Shown: positions 9,398 through 19,321 of the stretch, piece after piece | Layout: every line of letters starts with the position of its first letter | Position numbering within the stretch: the stretch's first letter is position 1 | Source of the DNA: JAFARZ01 sp035651595 | GTDB taxonomy: Bacteria > Actinomycetota > Actinomycetes > Streptosporangiales > Streptosporangiaceae | NCBI GenBank assembly: GCA_035651595.1 | Contig: DASRFJ010000099.1 | Span: 5,086 to 69,085 of the forward strand | Reading direction: 5' to 3' | DNA length: 64,000 nucleotides | The notes under the pieces: generated by a model | What the model was told of the DNA's origin: nothing | The model's database searches: none | The model's input: the letters and a program-made list of their open reading frames with translations, nothing else | Made by a program: the position numbers and the translations under genes

Positions 9398-9523
9398 CCG
9401 GGCGACCTCCTCACAACGAGGGACACTGATGCCGATAGTGGCACGCCGTTGCGCGGATTCGTGGGATCTCCGGCGGCGTGTCTGCCGCCGGCCGCCCGAG
9501 CCCGGTGTGAGACGATCACGGAC

Positions 9524-10564
9524 GTGACCGCTGACCAGAAGGAGACGTCCCCTTTCCTGCGCGCCTGCCGGCGCGAACCGGTGCCGTACACGCCCGTCTG
9601 GTTCATGCGGCAGGCCGGCCGCTCGCTCCCGGAGTACCGCAGGATCCGCGAGGGCACGCCGATGCTGGAGTCCTGCACCCGGCCCGAGCTGATCACCGAG
9701 ATCACCCTCCAGCCGCTGCGCCGGTACGACGTGGACGCGGCGGTCCTGTTCAGCGACATCGTGGTGCCGCTGCGAGCGATCGGGGTCGACGTCGACATCA
9801 AGCCCGGGGTCGGCCCGGTGGTGGCGAGCCCGATCAGGTCCGCCGCCGACCTGGCCGTGCTGCGCGGGCTCGAGCCGGACGACGTGCCGTACGTCAGCGA
9901 AGCGGTCCGGATGCTGGTCGCTGAGCTGGACGAGCGCCCGCTGATCGGCTTCGCCGGCGGCCCGTTCACGCTGGCCTCCTACCTGGTCGAGGGCGGCCCG
10001 TCGAAGAGCCACGACCGGACGAAGGCGCTGATGTACGGCGACCCGGAGCTGTGGCACGCGCTGCTGGGCAGGCTCGCCGACCTGACGATCGCCTTCCTCC
10101 AGGTCCAGGTCGCGGCCGGGGCCGCGGCGATCCAGCTGTTCGACTCCTGGGTGGGTGCGGTCGGACCCGACGATTACCGGCACGCGATCCTGCCGCACAC
10201 CAGCCGGATCTTCGGCGCGATGGAACCGGCGGCCGTGCCGCGGATCCACTTCGGTGTCGGCACCGGGGAACTGCTCGGCCTGCTCGGCGAGGCCGGCGCC
10301 GACGTGGTGGGCGTGGACTGGCGGATCCCGCTGGACGAGGCGGTCCGCCGGGTCGAACCCGGCAAGGCCCTGCAAGGCAACCTGGACCCCGCGATCCTGC
10401 TCGCGCCCTGGGATGTCATCGAGGAGCGAGCCCTCGACGTGGTCCGCCGCGGCCGCACCGCCGAAGGCCACGTGTTCAACCTCGGCCACGGCGTCCTCCC
10501 CGAGACCAACCCCGACAACCTCGCCCGCCTAGCCGACCTGGTCCACTCCGCCTCCACCACCTGA
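9524..10564 (+). CDS. hemE: Uroporphyrinogen decarboxylase
   Basis: Decarboxylates uroporphyrinogen III to coproporphyrinogen III. 346 residues from the GTG at 9524, matching the family length; the frame remains open to 9326 but the extra part overlaps the zinc-ribbon promoter. Signature PVWFMRQAGRSLPEYR lies near the N-terminus, and GFAGGPFTLASYLVEGGPS is the second family signature. hemY and hemQ of the same coproporphyrin pathway lie 10.5 kb downstream, separated by an accessory block. Confidence 0.97.
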   Translation: MTADQKETSPFLRACRREPVPYTPVWFMRQAGRSLPEYRRIREGTPMLESCTRPELITEITLQPLRRYDVDAAVLFSDIVVPLRAIGVDVDIKPGVGPVVASPIRSAADLAVLRGLEPDDVPYVSEAVRMLVAELDERPLIGFAGGPFTLASYLVEGGPSKSHDRTKALMYGDPELWHALLGRLADLTIAFLQVQVAAGAAAIQLFDSWVGAVGPDDYRHAILPHTSRIFGAMEPAAVPRIHFGVGTGELLGLLGEAGADVVGVDWRIPLDEAVRRVEPGKALQGNLDPAILLAPWDVIEERALDVVRRGRTAEGHVFNLGHGVLPETNPDNLARLADLVHSASTT

Positions 10565-10644
10565 CCCGCACCCGCCGCCCTCTTAGCGCCCACATGTTGC
10601 CGCGGGAGCGACCTCACGAGATGCTGTAGTCAGAGGACACGATC

Positions 10645-11061
10645 GTGATGCCGGATCCGCTTTTCTCGTCGGTGGCTGCCGCCGTTGTCGGCAAGGCGGC
10701 TGAGCTAGCGGTACAGGGTGGTAAGGACGCTTGCGCCGCGCTGCTCCGGTCTATTCGTGAGCGCTTCAGCCACGACAATGAAGCAGCGGCGGCGCTGGAG
10801 GCCGCCCGGCGAAATCCGGCGGATCAGCCGGCCGTCGCGGAACTGGCGGTGGCGTTGCAGCGGCTTGCCGCGGAAGACGCCGTTTTCGCGGGGCGGATCC
10901 GCGAACTCTGGCCGCTGGCGTCGGCTGAGCTGTCGGCCGTCAGCGGCGGGGTGGTCAACTCGGCGACCGGAACGGTCGGTGGGCATCTGCTCCAGGCCAG
11001 GGATGTGCGTGTCGAGGGCGGCATGCGTTTCGGGGACGTGCGGGACCCCGGAACACGCTGA
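10645..11061 (+). CDS. Small protein resembling STAND-associated partners (GNV/QARD repeat tail)
   Basis: 138 residues. The N-terminal two thirds is a helical, Ala-rich domain (VAAAVVGKAAELAVQGGKDACAALL). The C-terminus carries a glycine-rich beta-repeat tail, GGVVNSATGTVGGHLL then QARDVRVEGGMRFGDV. Similar tails are common in actinobacterial proteins associated with STAND ATPases, and the start of the STAND protein encoded at 12938-15109 holds a like motif (GVVHGSAVQAGNIHGGVHF). It may therefore be an adaptor or partner of that protein. A GAGGA ribosome-binding site precedes the GTG at 10645. Confidence 0.55.
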   Translation: MMPDPLFSSVAAAVVGKAAELAVQGGKDACAALLRSIRERFSHDNEAAAALEAARRNPADQPAVAELAVALQRLAAEDAVFAGRIRELWPLASAELSAVSGGVVNSATGTVGGHLLQARDVRVEGGMRFGDVRDPGTR

Positions 11062-11199
11062 CAGTCGGCGAGCGCGCGCGCCTGACCTGCGCTGCGATGT
11101 TTTCGTCCGACTCGCTGCAACGCGAGCGTTCAAACCCCGCGCGCATGCTCATCTCATGGTCTCCACGATGTCATCCAGCGCGAGTATGTCGGGGTTTTC

Positions 11200-12516
11200 A
11201 TGGGATACGCAGAGTGGGCGCACGGGCCGTTCGGCCTGGATGCCCAGCGAGGCCAGACGTTGCACTACCAGCGGACGGTGCTGGTTGTTGTTCATACAGT
11301 GACGGCGGGAACACGGCTGAATGATGTGGTCCCGTTGCTTGAGGCGGATCGCCGGATCCAGGTCGTGTTCACCTATGCGCCGTCGGCGTTGATTGCAGGC
11401 GGCGTGCAAGAGTTCCTTGCCCGGCTCGGTGGCGTAGTGGTGCCATGGGCGCAGGCGACGCAAACGCGATTCGACTTGGCGCTGGCCGCATCTGACGGCC
11501 TACTCGAGTGGGTGCACGCGCCCGTACTGACCCTGCGGCACGGAATTGGGTACACCAAGTACCCTGCGCAGTGGGACGGCGACGGCGTCGAGACGCGCCG
11601 TGCGGTGGCGGGACCGGAGCCGGCCAGGCTGATCTCTCACGGACGGACCATCGCGGCGGCGATCGTGCTGCCAACGCGATGGCAGGAACAGATGCTGCGG
11701 CGATCATGCCCAGAAGCCGCTCCGATCGCCGTCGTGGCCGGTGACCCCTGCTTCGACCGGCTGTCCGCGAGCCTGCGGGCGCGAGAGGCGTACCGGCGGG
11801 CGCTGGGAATTGCGGGAAAGAAGCTCGTCGCCGTGTCATCGACCTGGGGGCCTGGCTCGCTGCTGTGCACGCAGCCCGCCTTGCTGGCGGAACTGGCTGA
11901 TCAGCTTCCGCGGGAGCGCTACCAGCTCGCCGCGATCATCCACCCTGGTGTATGGCACTGGCACGGGCCACGTCAGATCCAGGCATGGTATGCCGACTGC
12001 GTCCGCCGGGGACTTATCCTCATCCCTCCGGATGAGGGCTGGCGGGCGGTGGTCGCCGCGGCGGACGCGGTGATCGGCGACCACGGATCGGTGACATGCT
12101 ACGCGGCCGCCGCAGGGATACCGGTACTGCTCGCGTACAGCGCTGATGGTGAGGTGGTCCCTGGCTCCCCGATCGCGATCCTGGGTGAGATCGCCCCGCG
12201 GCTGCGGCACGACGCGCCGTATACGACTCAGGTCGAGCACGCCGTGTCCGCCTGGTCGCCGCAGCAGCATGCCAAGATCCGGGATTTGGTCACCGATGTT
12301 CCTGGCCAGTCTGCGAACATAATCCGGTCGATCATGTACCGCCTGATGAAGTTGCCCGAACCTGTGGAGGGTGCGCGCATCTGGCCGGTGCCGGTGCCCC
12401 GCCCATTCGCGGTGGCCGAGACGTTCGGACAGCAGTGGTTATCCCCCGTAAGGCTTGGCTGGTGGCGGGCAAGCCGGCCACGGAGCTCGTACGGTGGCAC
12501 TCATCTGACCCTTTAA
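11200..12516 (+). CDS. GT-B glycosyltransferase-like protein (CDP-glycerol transferase-type fold)
   Basis: 438 residues. An N-terminal Rossmann-like start (TVLVVVHTVTAGTRLNDVVPLLEAD) and a C-terminal donor-binding-like segment (AAADAVIGDHGSVTCYAAAAGIPVLLAY) resemble GT-B enzymes and CDP-glycerol glycerophosphotransferases. The acceptor and donor are unknown. The last 30 residues (after RPFAVAETFGQQW) look random, whereas the -1 frame continues with a plausible domain to 13007, so the gene is probably frameshifted near 12440. It shares the block with STAND and SARP genes. Confidence 0.6.
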   Translation: MGYAEWAHGPFGLDAQRGQTLHYQRTVLVVVHTVTAGTRLNDVVPLLEADRRIQVVFTYAPSALIAGGVQEFLARLGGVVVPWAQATQTRFDLALAASDGLLEWVHAPVLTLRHGIGYTKYPAQWDGDGVETRRAVAGPEPARLISHGRTIAAAIVLPTRWQEQMLRRSCPEAAPIAVVAGDPCFDRLSASLRAREAYRRALGIAGKKLVAVSSTWGPGSLLCTQPALLAELADQLPRERYQLAAIIHPGVWHWHGPRQIQAWYADCVRRGLILIPPDEGWRAVVAAADAVIGDHGSVTCYAAAAGIPVLLAYSADGEVVPGSPIAILGEIAPRLRHDAPYTTQVEHAVSAWSPQQHAKIRDLVTDVPGQSANIIRSIMYRLMKLPEPVEGARIWPVPVPRPFAVAETFGQQWLSPVRLGWWRASRPRSSYGGTHLTL

Positions 12517-12566
12517 GGGGCGCGGAGCGCCGGAACCGCACCGTCCGGCAGGCTATCTCGGGGGAC

Positions 12567-13007
12567 ATGGCCGTAGCCGAGGCGGCGACCGCCTTGACGT
12601 CGCTAGAGGTCGCGGACGTGGTCTATTCCAGCCAGGGCGAGCCGATGAGCTGGCTTGCCGCCACCTTGGACCGCTATCCGGGATGCGCCGTGGCCGGCTT
12701 CCCCGCGGCGGACGGGCGTTACCTGCTCGCCACACGAGAATGCCGTATGCCCCTTGTTTTCCGCCTTCTCGTGAACGAAACCGTGACAATCCCAGGCTCG
12801 GGTGCCGCAATGTCCGGGATGTTTGTCCACGCCTGGCTAGCTGCGGGGTGGCCGCTGGCTGCTCTGCGGCCGGCAATCCTGGAGCCGGTCGTGCCGCATG
12901 CCATGGCGACATTGGCACAGGTCCCGTTCGGCCTCTATTACGAAGGACCGAGTTCCGCAAGCCGATGTCGGATGTCGCCGGTTTCAGGAGCGTCGATTCC
13001 GGAGTAG
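12567..13007 (+). CDS. Hypothetical protein; probable detached C-terminal domain of the preceding gene
   Basis: 146 residues from the ATG at 12567, preceded by GGGGGAC; the frame stays open back to 12435 within the glycosyltransferase-like gene. Sequence such as YSSQGEPMSWLAATLDRYPG and CAVAGFPAADGRYLLATREC looks like a real folded domain, but I do not recognise a named family. The open frame upstream (VIPRKAWLVAGKPATELVRW) fits directly after the conserved part of the preceding ORF. The 3' end overlaps the convergent STAND gene by 70 nt. It may be a separate gene or the product of a frameshift. Confidence 0.45.
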   Translation: MAVAEAATALTSLEVADVVYSSQGEPMSWLAATLDRYPGCAVAGFPAADGRYLLATRECRMPLVFRLLVNETVTIPGSGAAMSGMFVHAWLAAGWPLAALRPAILEPVVPHAMATLAQVPFGLYYEGPSSASRCRMSPVSGASIPE

Positions 13008-15109
13008 ATGGCCAGGGAACGCGCGAGGTGTTCCCGTGCCGCGCTGGGCTGCCCGAGGCCGAGCAAAGCGTCGGCGAGCAGTACTCCGATGCGGGCCTGC
13101 TCGTAGCGTCCGTCGAGCCGGACCATGAGCATGAGCGCTTCGCTGAGGGCGTCGACCGCGGATCCATGCTCTCCGGCCTGCAAGTGGGCCTGGCCGAGGC
13201 TGGTCAGGCAACGAGCTTCGTTATACGCGTCGGGCAGCGCGGCGGCCATTCGCCTGGCCTCAAGCAGATTCCGTACCGCCTGGTCATGTCGTCCGGCATC
13301 GCGGTGCGCCTCGCCAATGTGCCTGGTCATAGCCATAATCCCGCGGGGATAGCCGTTCTGGGAGTAAATATCACGTGCCTGCAGGAACGAACCCAAGGCC
13401 GCCTCGGACCGGCCGAGGCTCAGCTCGGTCAGGCCTAGGTTCTCCAGCGCGCTTGCCTCCCCTAGTGCGTGACCCTCTTGGCGATCGAGGGCGAGCGAAC
13501 CGAGGAATTCCTGCCGGGCCTCGTCATGCCGGCCAAGGTTGAGGTAGGCGAGGCCGAGCTGTGTCCGGACCCTGGCTTCCGCTCGCCGGTTGCCGCATGT
13601 GCGAGCGGAATCGATACCGGCCAGGTGCGTCTGGATCCAGTAGCGGAAGTACTTGCGGTACGTGAACAGACCCCACAGCGCCTCGCAGAGCTGCCAGGTC
13701 TGCTCGTCCAGGTGTTGGTCGTGAGCGGCATGTACCGCGGCGACCAGACCGGGCAACTCGGACTCCGCCCACCGCAGCGCATCGGGCGGTCCAGCGAAAC
13801 CGGGCGCGGCGGCGCGTGCCCGCTCATACATCGGGTTCAGGCGCCGCCGGCCAGGGATGATGACGATATCGGCGGCCACCGCTTTGGCGAGATACCAGCC
13901 GATCGCCCGTGCGGTCGCGGCCCTGCGGAGCTGCTCCGGCTCTGCGTCGGCGCGTTCGCGGGCGTGCAGCCGCACGAGGTCGTGAAACCGGAATCGTTGC
14001 TCAGCGGCTTCTTCCAGCAGACTGGCCGTGGCCAGTTCATCCAGCAACGCGGCCGCCTGCCCAGCGGGAAGCTCGGCCGTGGCAGCCGCGATCTCACTAC
14101 CGAAGTCATGGCCGGGCACCAATGACAACATCCGGTACAGCCTGGCCGCAGGGATCGGCAGCGCCTGATAAGAGACGTCGAACGCGGCACGTACCGACAA
14201 GTCGTCGCCGATGGTCAGTGCGGCCAGGCGGTCCTTTTCACTGGCTAGTTCCGCCGCGACGCGACCGACCGGCCACCGAAGGTGTGCCGCGAGCCGTGCC
14301 CCGGCTGCGCAAACGGCTAGCGGCAATCCGCCGCACAAACGGACCACAGAACGGACGGCGTCGGTCTCAGCGGCCGCTCGGGCGGCACCGACCATGTGGC
14401 CGAGAAGTTCCGTGCCCGCCTGGTCGTCCAGCGGCCCGAGTTCGATGAACCGAGCGCCATCCAAGGCGAGGCCGGCGATCCGCCACCTGGTCGTCACAAC
14501 GACCAGGGTCGGCAGCTCCGGCTGCTCTGGCACTTGCCGAGGGCCGGGTCCGGGCAAGAGCGCACGGACCTGCGCCGCGGTGGCCGCGTTGTCGAGCAGC
14601 ACCAGCATCCGTCGTCCGCTCGTCAGCGACCGGTACAGCTTGGCCTGTTCGCTGAGCTCAACAGGGATCCGGTCGGGCGGGACGCCCAGTGCGGACAGGA
14701 AACCGGTTAGCACCTCACCTGGCGGGGCCGCGGCCTCTGGTGCGTGCCCACGCAGGTCGGCGTACAAGGCGCCGCCGTCGAACGCCGCGCTAATGCTGTG
14801 CAGCCAGTATGTGGCCAGCGAGGTCTTCCCGGCTCCGCCGGTTCCGCTGATCACCACCACGGCCAGCCGGCGCACGGGATCGCACTCATCGGCGGCTTGC
14901 TGCAGGTCGCGAAGCTCGCCGGACCTGCCGCTGAAGTACGCGGTCGCCGGCGGGAGCTGCGCCGGCACCGGCATCTGGACAGGCGAGGAACGGGTAACAC
15001 TGAAGTGCACACCACCGTGAATGTTCCCGGCCTGTACCGCGGATCCGTGCACGACACCGCTCAGCTCGTTGCGCGACGTCCCGGTCGTCTTCTCAGGACG
15101 CTGGCACAT
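12938..15109 (-). CDS. STAND (NB-ARC) ATPase with TPR repeats
   Basis: 723 residues from the ATG at 15109, which lies 17 nt inside the end of the upstream SARP gene; the longer frame upstream is antisense-like low-complexity sequence. Order: Gly/Val-rich repeat tail-like motif (about 17-37), P-loop VVVISGTGGAGKTSLA (about 85-99), Walker B RRMLVLLDNAA, the CGGLPLAV sensor motif, a winged-helix linker (ERFRFHDLVRLHARE-like) and then at least six TPRs to the C-terminus. It resembles AfsR without the DNA-binding and BTAD domains. It is translationally coupled to the SARP gene and probably works with it or with the small protein encoded at 10645. Confidence 0.85.
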   Translation of the reverse strand: MCQRPEKTTGTSRNELSGVVHGSAVQAGNIHGGVHFSVTRSSPVQMPVPAQLPPATAYFSGRSGELRDLQQAADECDPVRRLAVVVISGTGGAGKTSLATYWLHSISAAFDGGALYADLRGHAPEAAAPPGEVLTGFLSALGVPPDRIPVELSEQAKLYRSLTSGRRMLVLLDNAATAAQVRALLPGPGPRQVPEQPELPTLVVVTTRWRIAGLALDGARFIELGPLDDQAGTELLGHMVGAARAAAETDAVRSVVRLCGGLPLAVCAAGARLAAHLRWPVGRVAAELASEKDRLAALTIGDDLSVRAAFDVSYQALPIPAARLYRMLSLVPGHDFGSEIAAATAELPAGQAAALLDELATASLLEEAAEQRFRFHDLVRLHARERADAEPEQLRRAATARAIGWYLAKAVAADIVIIPGRRRLNPMYERARAAAPGFAGPPDALRWAESELPGLVAAVHAAHDQHLDEQTWQLCEALWGLFTYRKYFRYWIQTHLAGIDSARTCGNRRAEARVRTQLGLAYLNLGRHDEARQEFLGSLALDRQEGHALGEASALENLGLTELSLGRSEAALGSFLQARDIYSQNGYPRGIMAMTRHIGEAHRDAGRHDQAVRNLLEARRMAAALPDAYNEARCLTSLGQAHLQAGEHGSAVDALSEALMLMVRLDGRYEQARIGVLLADALLGLGQPSAAREHLARSLAIYSGIDAPETGDIRHRLAELGPS

Positions 15110-18100
15110 CGAGAGAATGCAGCCGAATTTCGACGGCCGCTGCTTCTGGCACACCGATCTGAGCGAAGATATCAAGTGCTTCTCGCCAGTAGATCCGCGC
15201 CGCCTCCTGCCCCCGCGTGTGGAGTGCGATCTCAGCGATGCCGTTGAGTGCTTTCGCTTTGAGGTAAAGTGACTCGATTTCTCCGGCGAGTTTCGCCGTC
15301 TGCTCGTAGGCTGCCATGGCGGCGTTAGTGCGGCCGGATCCGAAGTGCGCTTCGGCGATTCCGCAGAGAGCTTCGGCGTATGCGTACCGGTCACCGGCCT
15401 TCTCGGCCATAGCCGAGGCCTTCTCATAATGTGCCAGCGCCTCATCGAAACGCTCGGTACTCCGGTACACCGAGCCAATGTCAGCCAGTGCGTACGCTTG
15501 GTGTCGTGGATCGCCTAGCAGGCGATATGTAGCGAGAACCGCTCGGTAGCTGGTAACGGCCGTTCGGTAATTACCTTTGTACTGCTGTACCCGCGCCATA
15601 TTGTGATCCGCGAGTGCGAGATTCTGCCGCTCGCCTGTCTCAACGCAGAGATCGTGCGATGCCTGATAGCTGCGCATGGCATCTCGGTGGTACCCACGGT
15701 GCTGCTGCACGGTGCCCATATTGTTGAGGGCGGCCGCTTGCCCATGCAGGTCACCCTCCGCGCGGTAGATCTCCAGTGCCTGACTGAGATAATTCATCTC
15801 CTCCCGGAGGCGCCCGAGGTACCAGAGGGCGGCTCCCGCGTTGACGAGCCCGCGGGCTAGGCCGCATGAGTCCCCAGCCGCCCGGTAGAGGTCCAGTGCC
15901 TCTTGATGGTAGGCAAGCGAATCGCGGAATCGGGCAGTATTCCGATGGATGATGCCGATGCGATCTAGCGCCGCGGCCTTGCCGCGGCTGTCGCCGAGCA
16001 TCGCGAAGATGTCCGCTGCCTCGGTGGCGTGCCGCAATGCTTCCTCGTTACGCCCGATCCGCACGTAGATTACGCTCAGGTCAAAGCTGGATCTGGCGAT
16101 GCCTGCATGATCGGCCAGGTCCCGGCAAGCTTGAAGGGCCATCAGGTGGGCATTCAACGCGTCGTCCCAATGGCCATTTGTTTCCAGGTACTGCGCGAGC
16201 GCGTGGACAAGCTGAGCGCAGCGGTCCTTGAACTCATGCCTGGCACACTGCTCGGCGACTCTCAGCGCGTTGGGCCATTCGGATTCCAGCCACGCCTTCG
16301 CCTCGGCCGGAACGTCAGCAAACGGCTTAAGCTGCCTCAGCCTCTCGTCCTCATTCGCTTCGCTGCCCAGATGATGCTTGCGGCGCACCTGGTCGGCACG
16401 GGAGACGGCGTGCAGGTAAAAGTCGGCTAGCTGACTGACGGCTTGCCGGAGCAATCTCGGCGGGTCTTCGTCCGAGCAGCGAGCGACGGCGAAGGCCCGG
16501 ATGAGGTCATGAAAGCCGAACCTGCCCGGCGTGGATTCCGCTAGGAGGTGATGATCGGTCAACACGGAGAGGGCGATCCGCGATTCACCCAGAGTCGTGC
16601 CGGTCAGCGCCGCCGCGGAGGACGCCGTGATGTCCAGGCATGGGCTGGTCCCCAGACACCGGAAGAAGCTTTGCTGATCCGCGGCGAGTCGCCGGTATGA
16701 GAGTTCGAACGACGCTTCAACGCGCTGGCTTACCTCATTGTGCGGACTGTGGTCGTCCGTCGGCTCGCCAAGTTCGTCTATCAGATCGGACATGCTGTCG
16801 ACAGCGCCGGAGCGGACCCGGCTCGCGGCCAGCCGGATCGCCAGCGGCAGGCATCCGCACAGTCGGCACACGGTGGCCGCTTGGTCGGGTCCACCGTTGG
16901 TGGCCTGACCAGATATTCGCGTGAACAGTGACGCGGCATCGCTCTCGGAAAAGACGTGCAGCAGGAGCGGACGCCCGGTGCCCCAGCCCGCATGGCGCTG
17001 ACGTGACGTGACGATGATCGAACTGCCGCCCGTCGTCGGCAGCAGCGGCTTGATCTGGTCCGGGCTGGCAACGTCGTCGAAGACGAGCACAACCCGGCGG
17101 CCTGCCAGTTCCCCGCGCCACAGATCGCCTCGCGCACGCAATGACCTAGGGATTCTGACGGCCGGTACCTCGAGCATTACCAGCAGCTCACGCAGCGCAT
17201 CGGCCGGATCTAGGGGCTGGCGGTGCGGATCGTGTGCCCGGAAATTCAGGAAGAGCCGCGCGTCGGGGTAATGGTGCGACATTTGATGAGCTGCGTGTAC
17301 GGCCAGTGCGGTCTTGCCGACACCTCCCATGCCTTCAATCACCCATAGCGCGGGCTGGTCGGCTGGCTCGGTCAGCGCGCGCATTTCGTCGACGCGGCCA
17401 ATAAAGTCCGTGATGTCGGGCGGAAGAGTGTCCGGCTGTGGCTGGCGGCTCGGGCTCCGGTATGCGGGTGTAATCGCCAGCTCGGGATCATGGCGCAAAA
17501 TGCGCTGGTGCAGCTCGGCAAGCTCGGGGTTCGGCTTTATGCCCTCGGCGGCCAGCCTGGTACGGGTCTGCCGGTATACCCGCAGCGCATCGGATTGGCG
17601 GCCTGCCCGGAACAGCGCCTTCATTCTGTGCGCGGCTAGATCCTCGTTCAACGGATGCTCGTCACTAAGTTCGGCGAGCTCGGCGATCAGTGCCGCATGC
17701 CGACCGAGGTCAAGCTCGAGCTCGATCCTGCGGAAGACGGCAGCCCGACGCTCTTCCTCCAGGCTTTCGCGCAGCCGCCCGATCCAATCGCCAGGCAGGC
17801 CGCTGAGAGCACGTCCATGCCACAGTGCTCCGGCCTCTCGCAGCATGCGTGTCGCCTGCTGCGTCTCACCGCTTTCCGCCAGCGCGTCTGCCTGGCGCTT
17901 CAGCGAGCGAAATCGATTCAAATCCAAGGAGTGCGGATCAACTTCCAGAGCGTACCCGTGGGCTCGTCGGCTCACGTGTGTACCGTCGCCAAGAGCCTGG
18001 GAAAGGGCCCGGTCGATTCGCCACACGTAGGACCTGATAGTCGCGCTCGCCTTCCGCGGCGGTTTCTCGCTCCATAGCCGCTCGATCAAGATCTCGGCGG

Positions 18101-18227
18101 GCACCGGTGTGGCTTGGGCCAGCAGTAGGCTGACTAGGACGCACCACAGTTGCGGAGATAGCGTGACGCGGTCGCGCCCTGTCGCCCGCAGTTCCGGTGG
18201 TCCAAGTATCTTGAACTCTATATCCAC
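15093..18227 (-). CDS. AfsR/SARP-family transcriptional regulator with STAND ATPase and TPR
   Basis: About 1044 residues. N-terminal OmpR-type winged helix (FKILGPPELRATG to ALEVDP, about 3-97), bacterial transcriptional activation domain (about 100-250), NB-ARC P-loop VIEGMGGVGKTALA (about 297-310), Walker B VVLVFDDVASP, CGCLPLAIRLAASR, then a long TPR array (RIGIIHRNTARFRDSLAYHQ and similar). Such proteins activate secondary-metabolite or morphogenesis genes. GTG 18227 is preferred because GGAG lies 6 nt upstream; 18257 is the longest start. The gene overlaps the next STAND gene. Its targets are unknown. Confidence 0.92.
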   Translation of the reverse strand: MDIEFKILGPPELRATGRDRVTLSPQLWCVLVSLLLAQATPVPAEILIERLWSEKPPRKASATIRSYVWRIDRALSQALGDGTHVSRRAHGYALEVDPHSLDLNRFRSLKRQADALAESGETQQATRMLREAGALWHGRALSGLPGDWIGRLRESLEEERRAAVFRRIELELDLGRHAALIAELAELSDEHPLNEDLAAHRMKALFRAGRQSDALRVYRQTRTRLAAEGIKPNPELAELHQRILRHDPELAITPAYRSPSRQPQPDTLPPDITDFIGRVDEMRALTEPADQPALWVIEGMGGVGKTALAVHAAHQMSHHYPDARLFLNFRAHDPHRQPLDPADALRELLVMLEVPAVRIPRSLRARGDLWRGELAGRRVVLVFDDVASPDQIKPLLPTTGGSSIIVTSRQRHAGWGTGRPLLLHVFSESDAASLFTRISGQATNGGPDQAATVCRLCGCLPLAIRLAASRVRSGAVDSMSDLIDELGEPTDDHSPHNEVSQRVEASFELSYRRLAADQQSFFRCLGTSPCLDITASSAAALTGTTLGESRIALSVLTDHHLLAESTPGRFGFHDLIRAFAVARCSDEDPPRLLRQAVSQLADFYLHAVSRADQVRRKHHLGSEANEDERLRQLKPFADVPAEAKAWLESEWPNALRVAEQCARHEFKDRCAQLVHALAQYLETNGHWDDALNAHLMALQACRDLADHAGIARSSFDLSVIYVRIGRNEEALRHATEAADIFAMLGDSRGKAAALDRIGIIHRNTARFRDSLAYHQEALDLYRAAGDSCGLARGLVNAGAALWYLGRLREEMNYLSQALEIYRAEGDLHGQAAALNNMGTVQQHRGYHRDAMRSYQASHDLCVETGERQNLALADHNMARVQQYKGNYRTAVTSYRAVLATYRLLGDPRHQAYALADIGSVYRSTERFDEALAHYEKASAMAEKAGDRYAYAEALCGIAEAHFGSGRTNAAMAAYEQTAKLAGEIESLYLKAKALNGIAEIALHTRGQEAARIYWREALDIFAQIGVPEAAAVEIRLHSLDVPAS

Positions 18228-19073
18228 ATCAGCTCCGGCCAGCACCCGACAGAACACCAGTATTCAGTGTCCCGCTGGTGAGCATTGGGTGCGTAATCCA
18301 TTCTTCCCAGCTATACGAGTTCCATTCTCATTTGGTTCACTGGCGCTAGTTATTTTTTACTACTGTTGCGCAAATCATCGAATGAGCTGCGCTGCTTAAT
18401 GGGTTAAATGCACGTGCAGATGACGTACGCATCCGCAATCGCGGCCGTCGCAAATGCGTTCCCGCCGCGCGGCGCAACCTTGGGCGGCGGCTGGCCGCGA
18501 GAGCTTGGTTGCCCTGCTGCGTGAGGGATTGCGGGTCGTCCATGGGCTGCCTGTGGTTTTAAGCAGCCGACTGGTGCTAAATGTGCGAAAGTAACCGATC
18601 TATTACACCTGATGTGCTCTGAGACGCGCTGGAGTAATCTGGGTCGTCGCCCAGGCTCGCGCGCGGTCGGCACGGTATGACACAGCTGTCTGGAGGTTGA
18701 GCGTCCAGACTTAAGATAAGGATGGGAATTGCCATGATCGCTTTTGTGCTTTCGGCTCTGCCGGTGATCTCGCACGGCATTGCCCTTGTTTTTCACTTGC
18801 TCTGTGGGACTCTCCCCATGGAGGGGTAGCGTTCGATATTGCAACGGCCGTCGCGACCCTGTTGTGGCGGCCCTATTTGTGCAATATTGACGACATGAGG
18901 CCGGATGCATTGCCGGGCGCGTCAAATTATCGCGGACCATTACGCCCGAATCGGGAGGGGTCCCAGAACAACGTGCGCTCACGACTTGTCGCGCGTTGCG
19001 ACTCCGATAGGCAGGCCACCCGCTCGAACCGGAACATATCGGCAGATTCGGAGCGCGAGAGCGAGCGGGCAGG

Positions 19074-19126
19074 ATTATTGCGGACACTTACCCACCCGGA
19101 TCGGGGGGGTAACTGTCCGCAATAAT
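19074..19126. repeat. 53-bp dispersed palindrome, copy 1
   Basis: Begins ATTATTGCGGACACTTACCC and ends in the near-complement of that sequence (GTAACTGTCCGCAATAAT). Arms of about 25 bp surround a GAT centre, with two mismatches. The same element is found at 42349-42401 (perfect arms) and, interrupted, at 28658-29011. It lies between genes. It could be a REP-like element or a strong hairpin terminator, but it has no T-tract. Confidence 0.85.
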
Positions 19127-19270
19127 TTCGAGCAGCCTCCCGGGGGCGCCGCGAGTCGGGGACCAGGAAGGCCACGCCCTGACAAATCGGATATTTCCTG
19201 TAACCCGAATGGCGGGGTGCCCGAATGGCGGGGGTGCCGCAGATGTAAAACCCCGCACGGCAGGTACCCC

Positions 19271-19321
19271 CAGGCGGTGAGCCCGCACAGGCGGTAAACC
19301 AGCACAGGCGGTAAACCCGCA
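19271..19321. repeat. 17-bp tandem repeat, three units
   Basis: Three units of CAGGCGGTRARCCMGCA in a row, followed by a broken fourth (CCAGCGG). The array is intergenic, upstream of nothing recognisable on either strand. It is too short and too unlike a CRISPR (no spacers) to be one. Confidence 0.7.

Noticed and set aside
18404..19087. 227-residue minus-strand frame in the long intergenic stretch
   Set aside because: Ser/Arg/Pro-rich, low third-position GC bias and repeat content; no recognisable fold or start.
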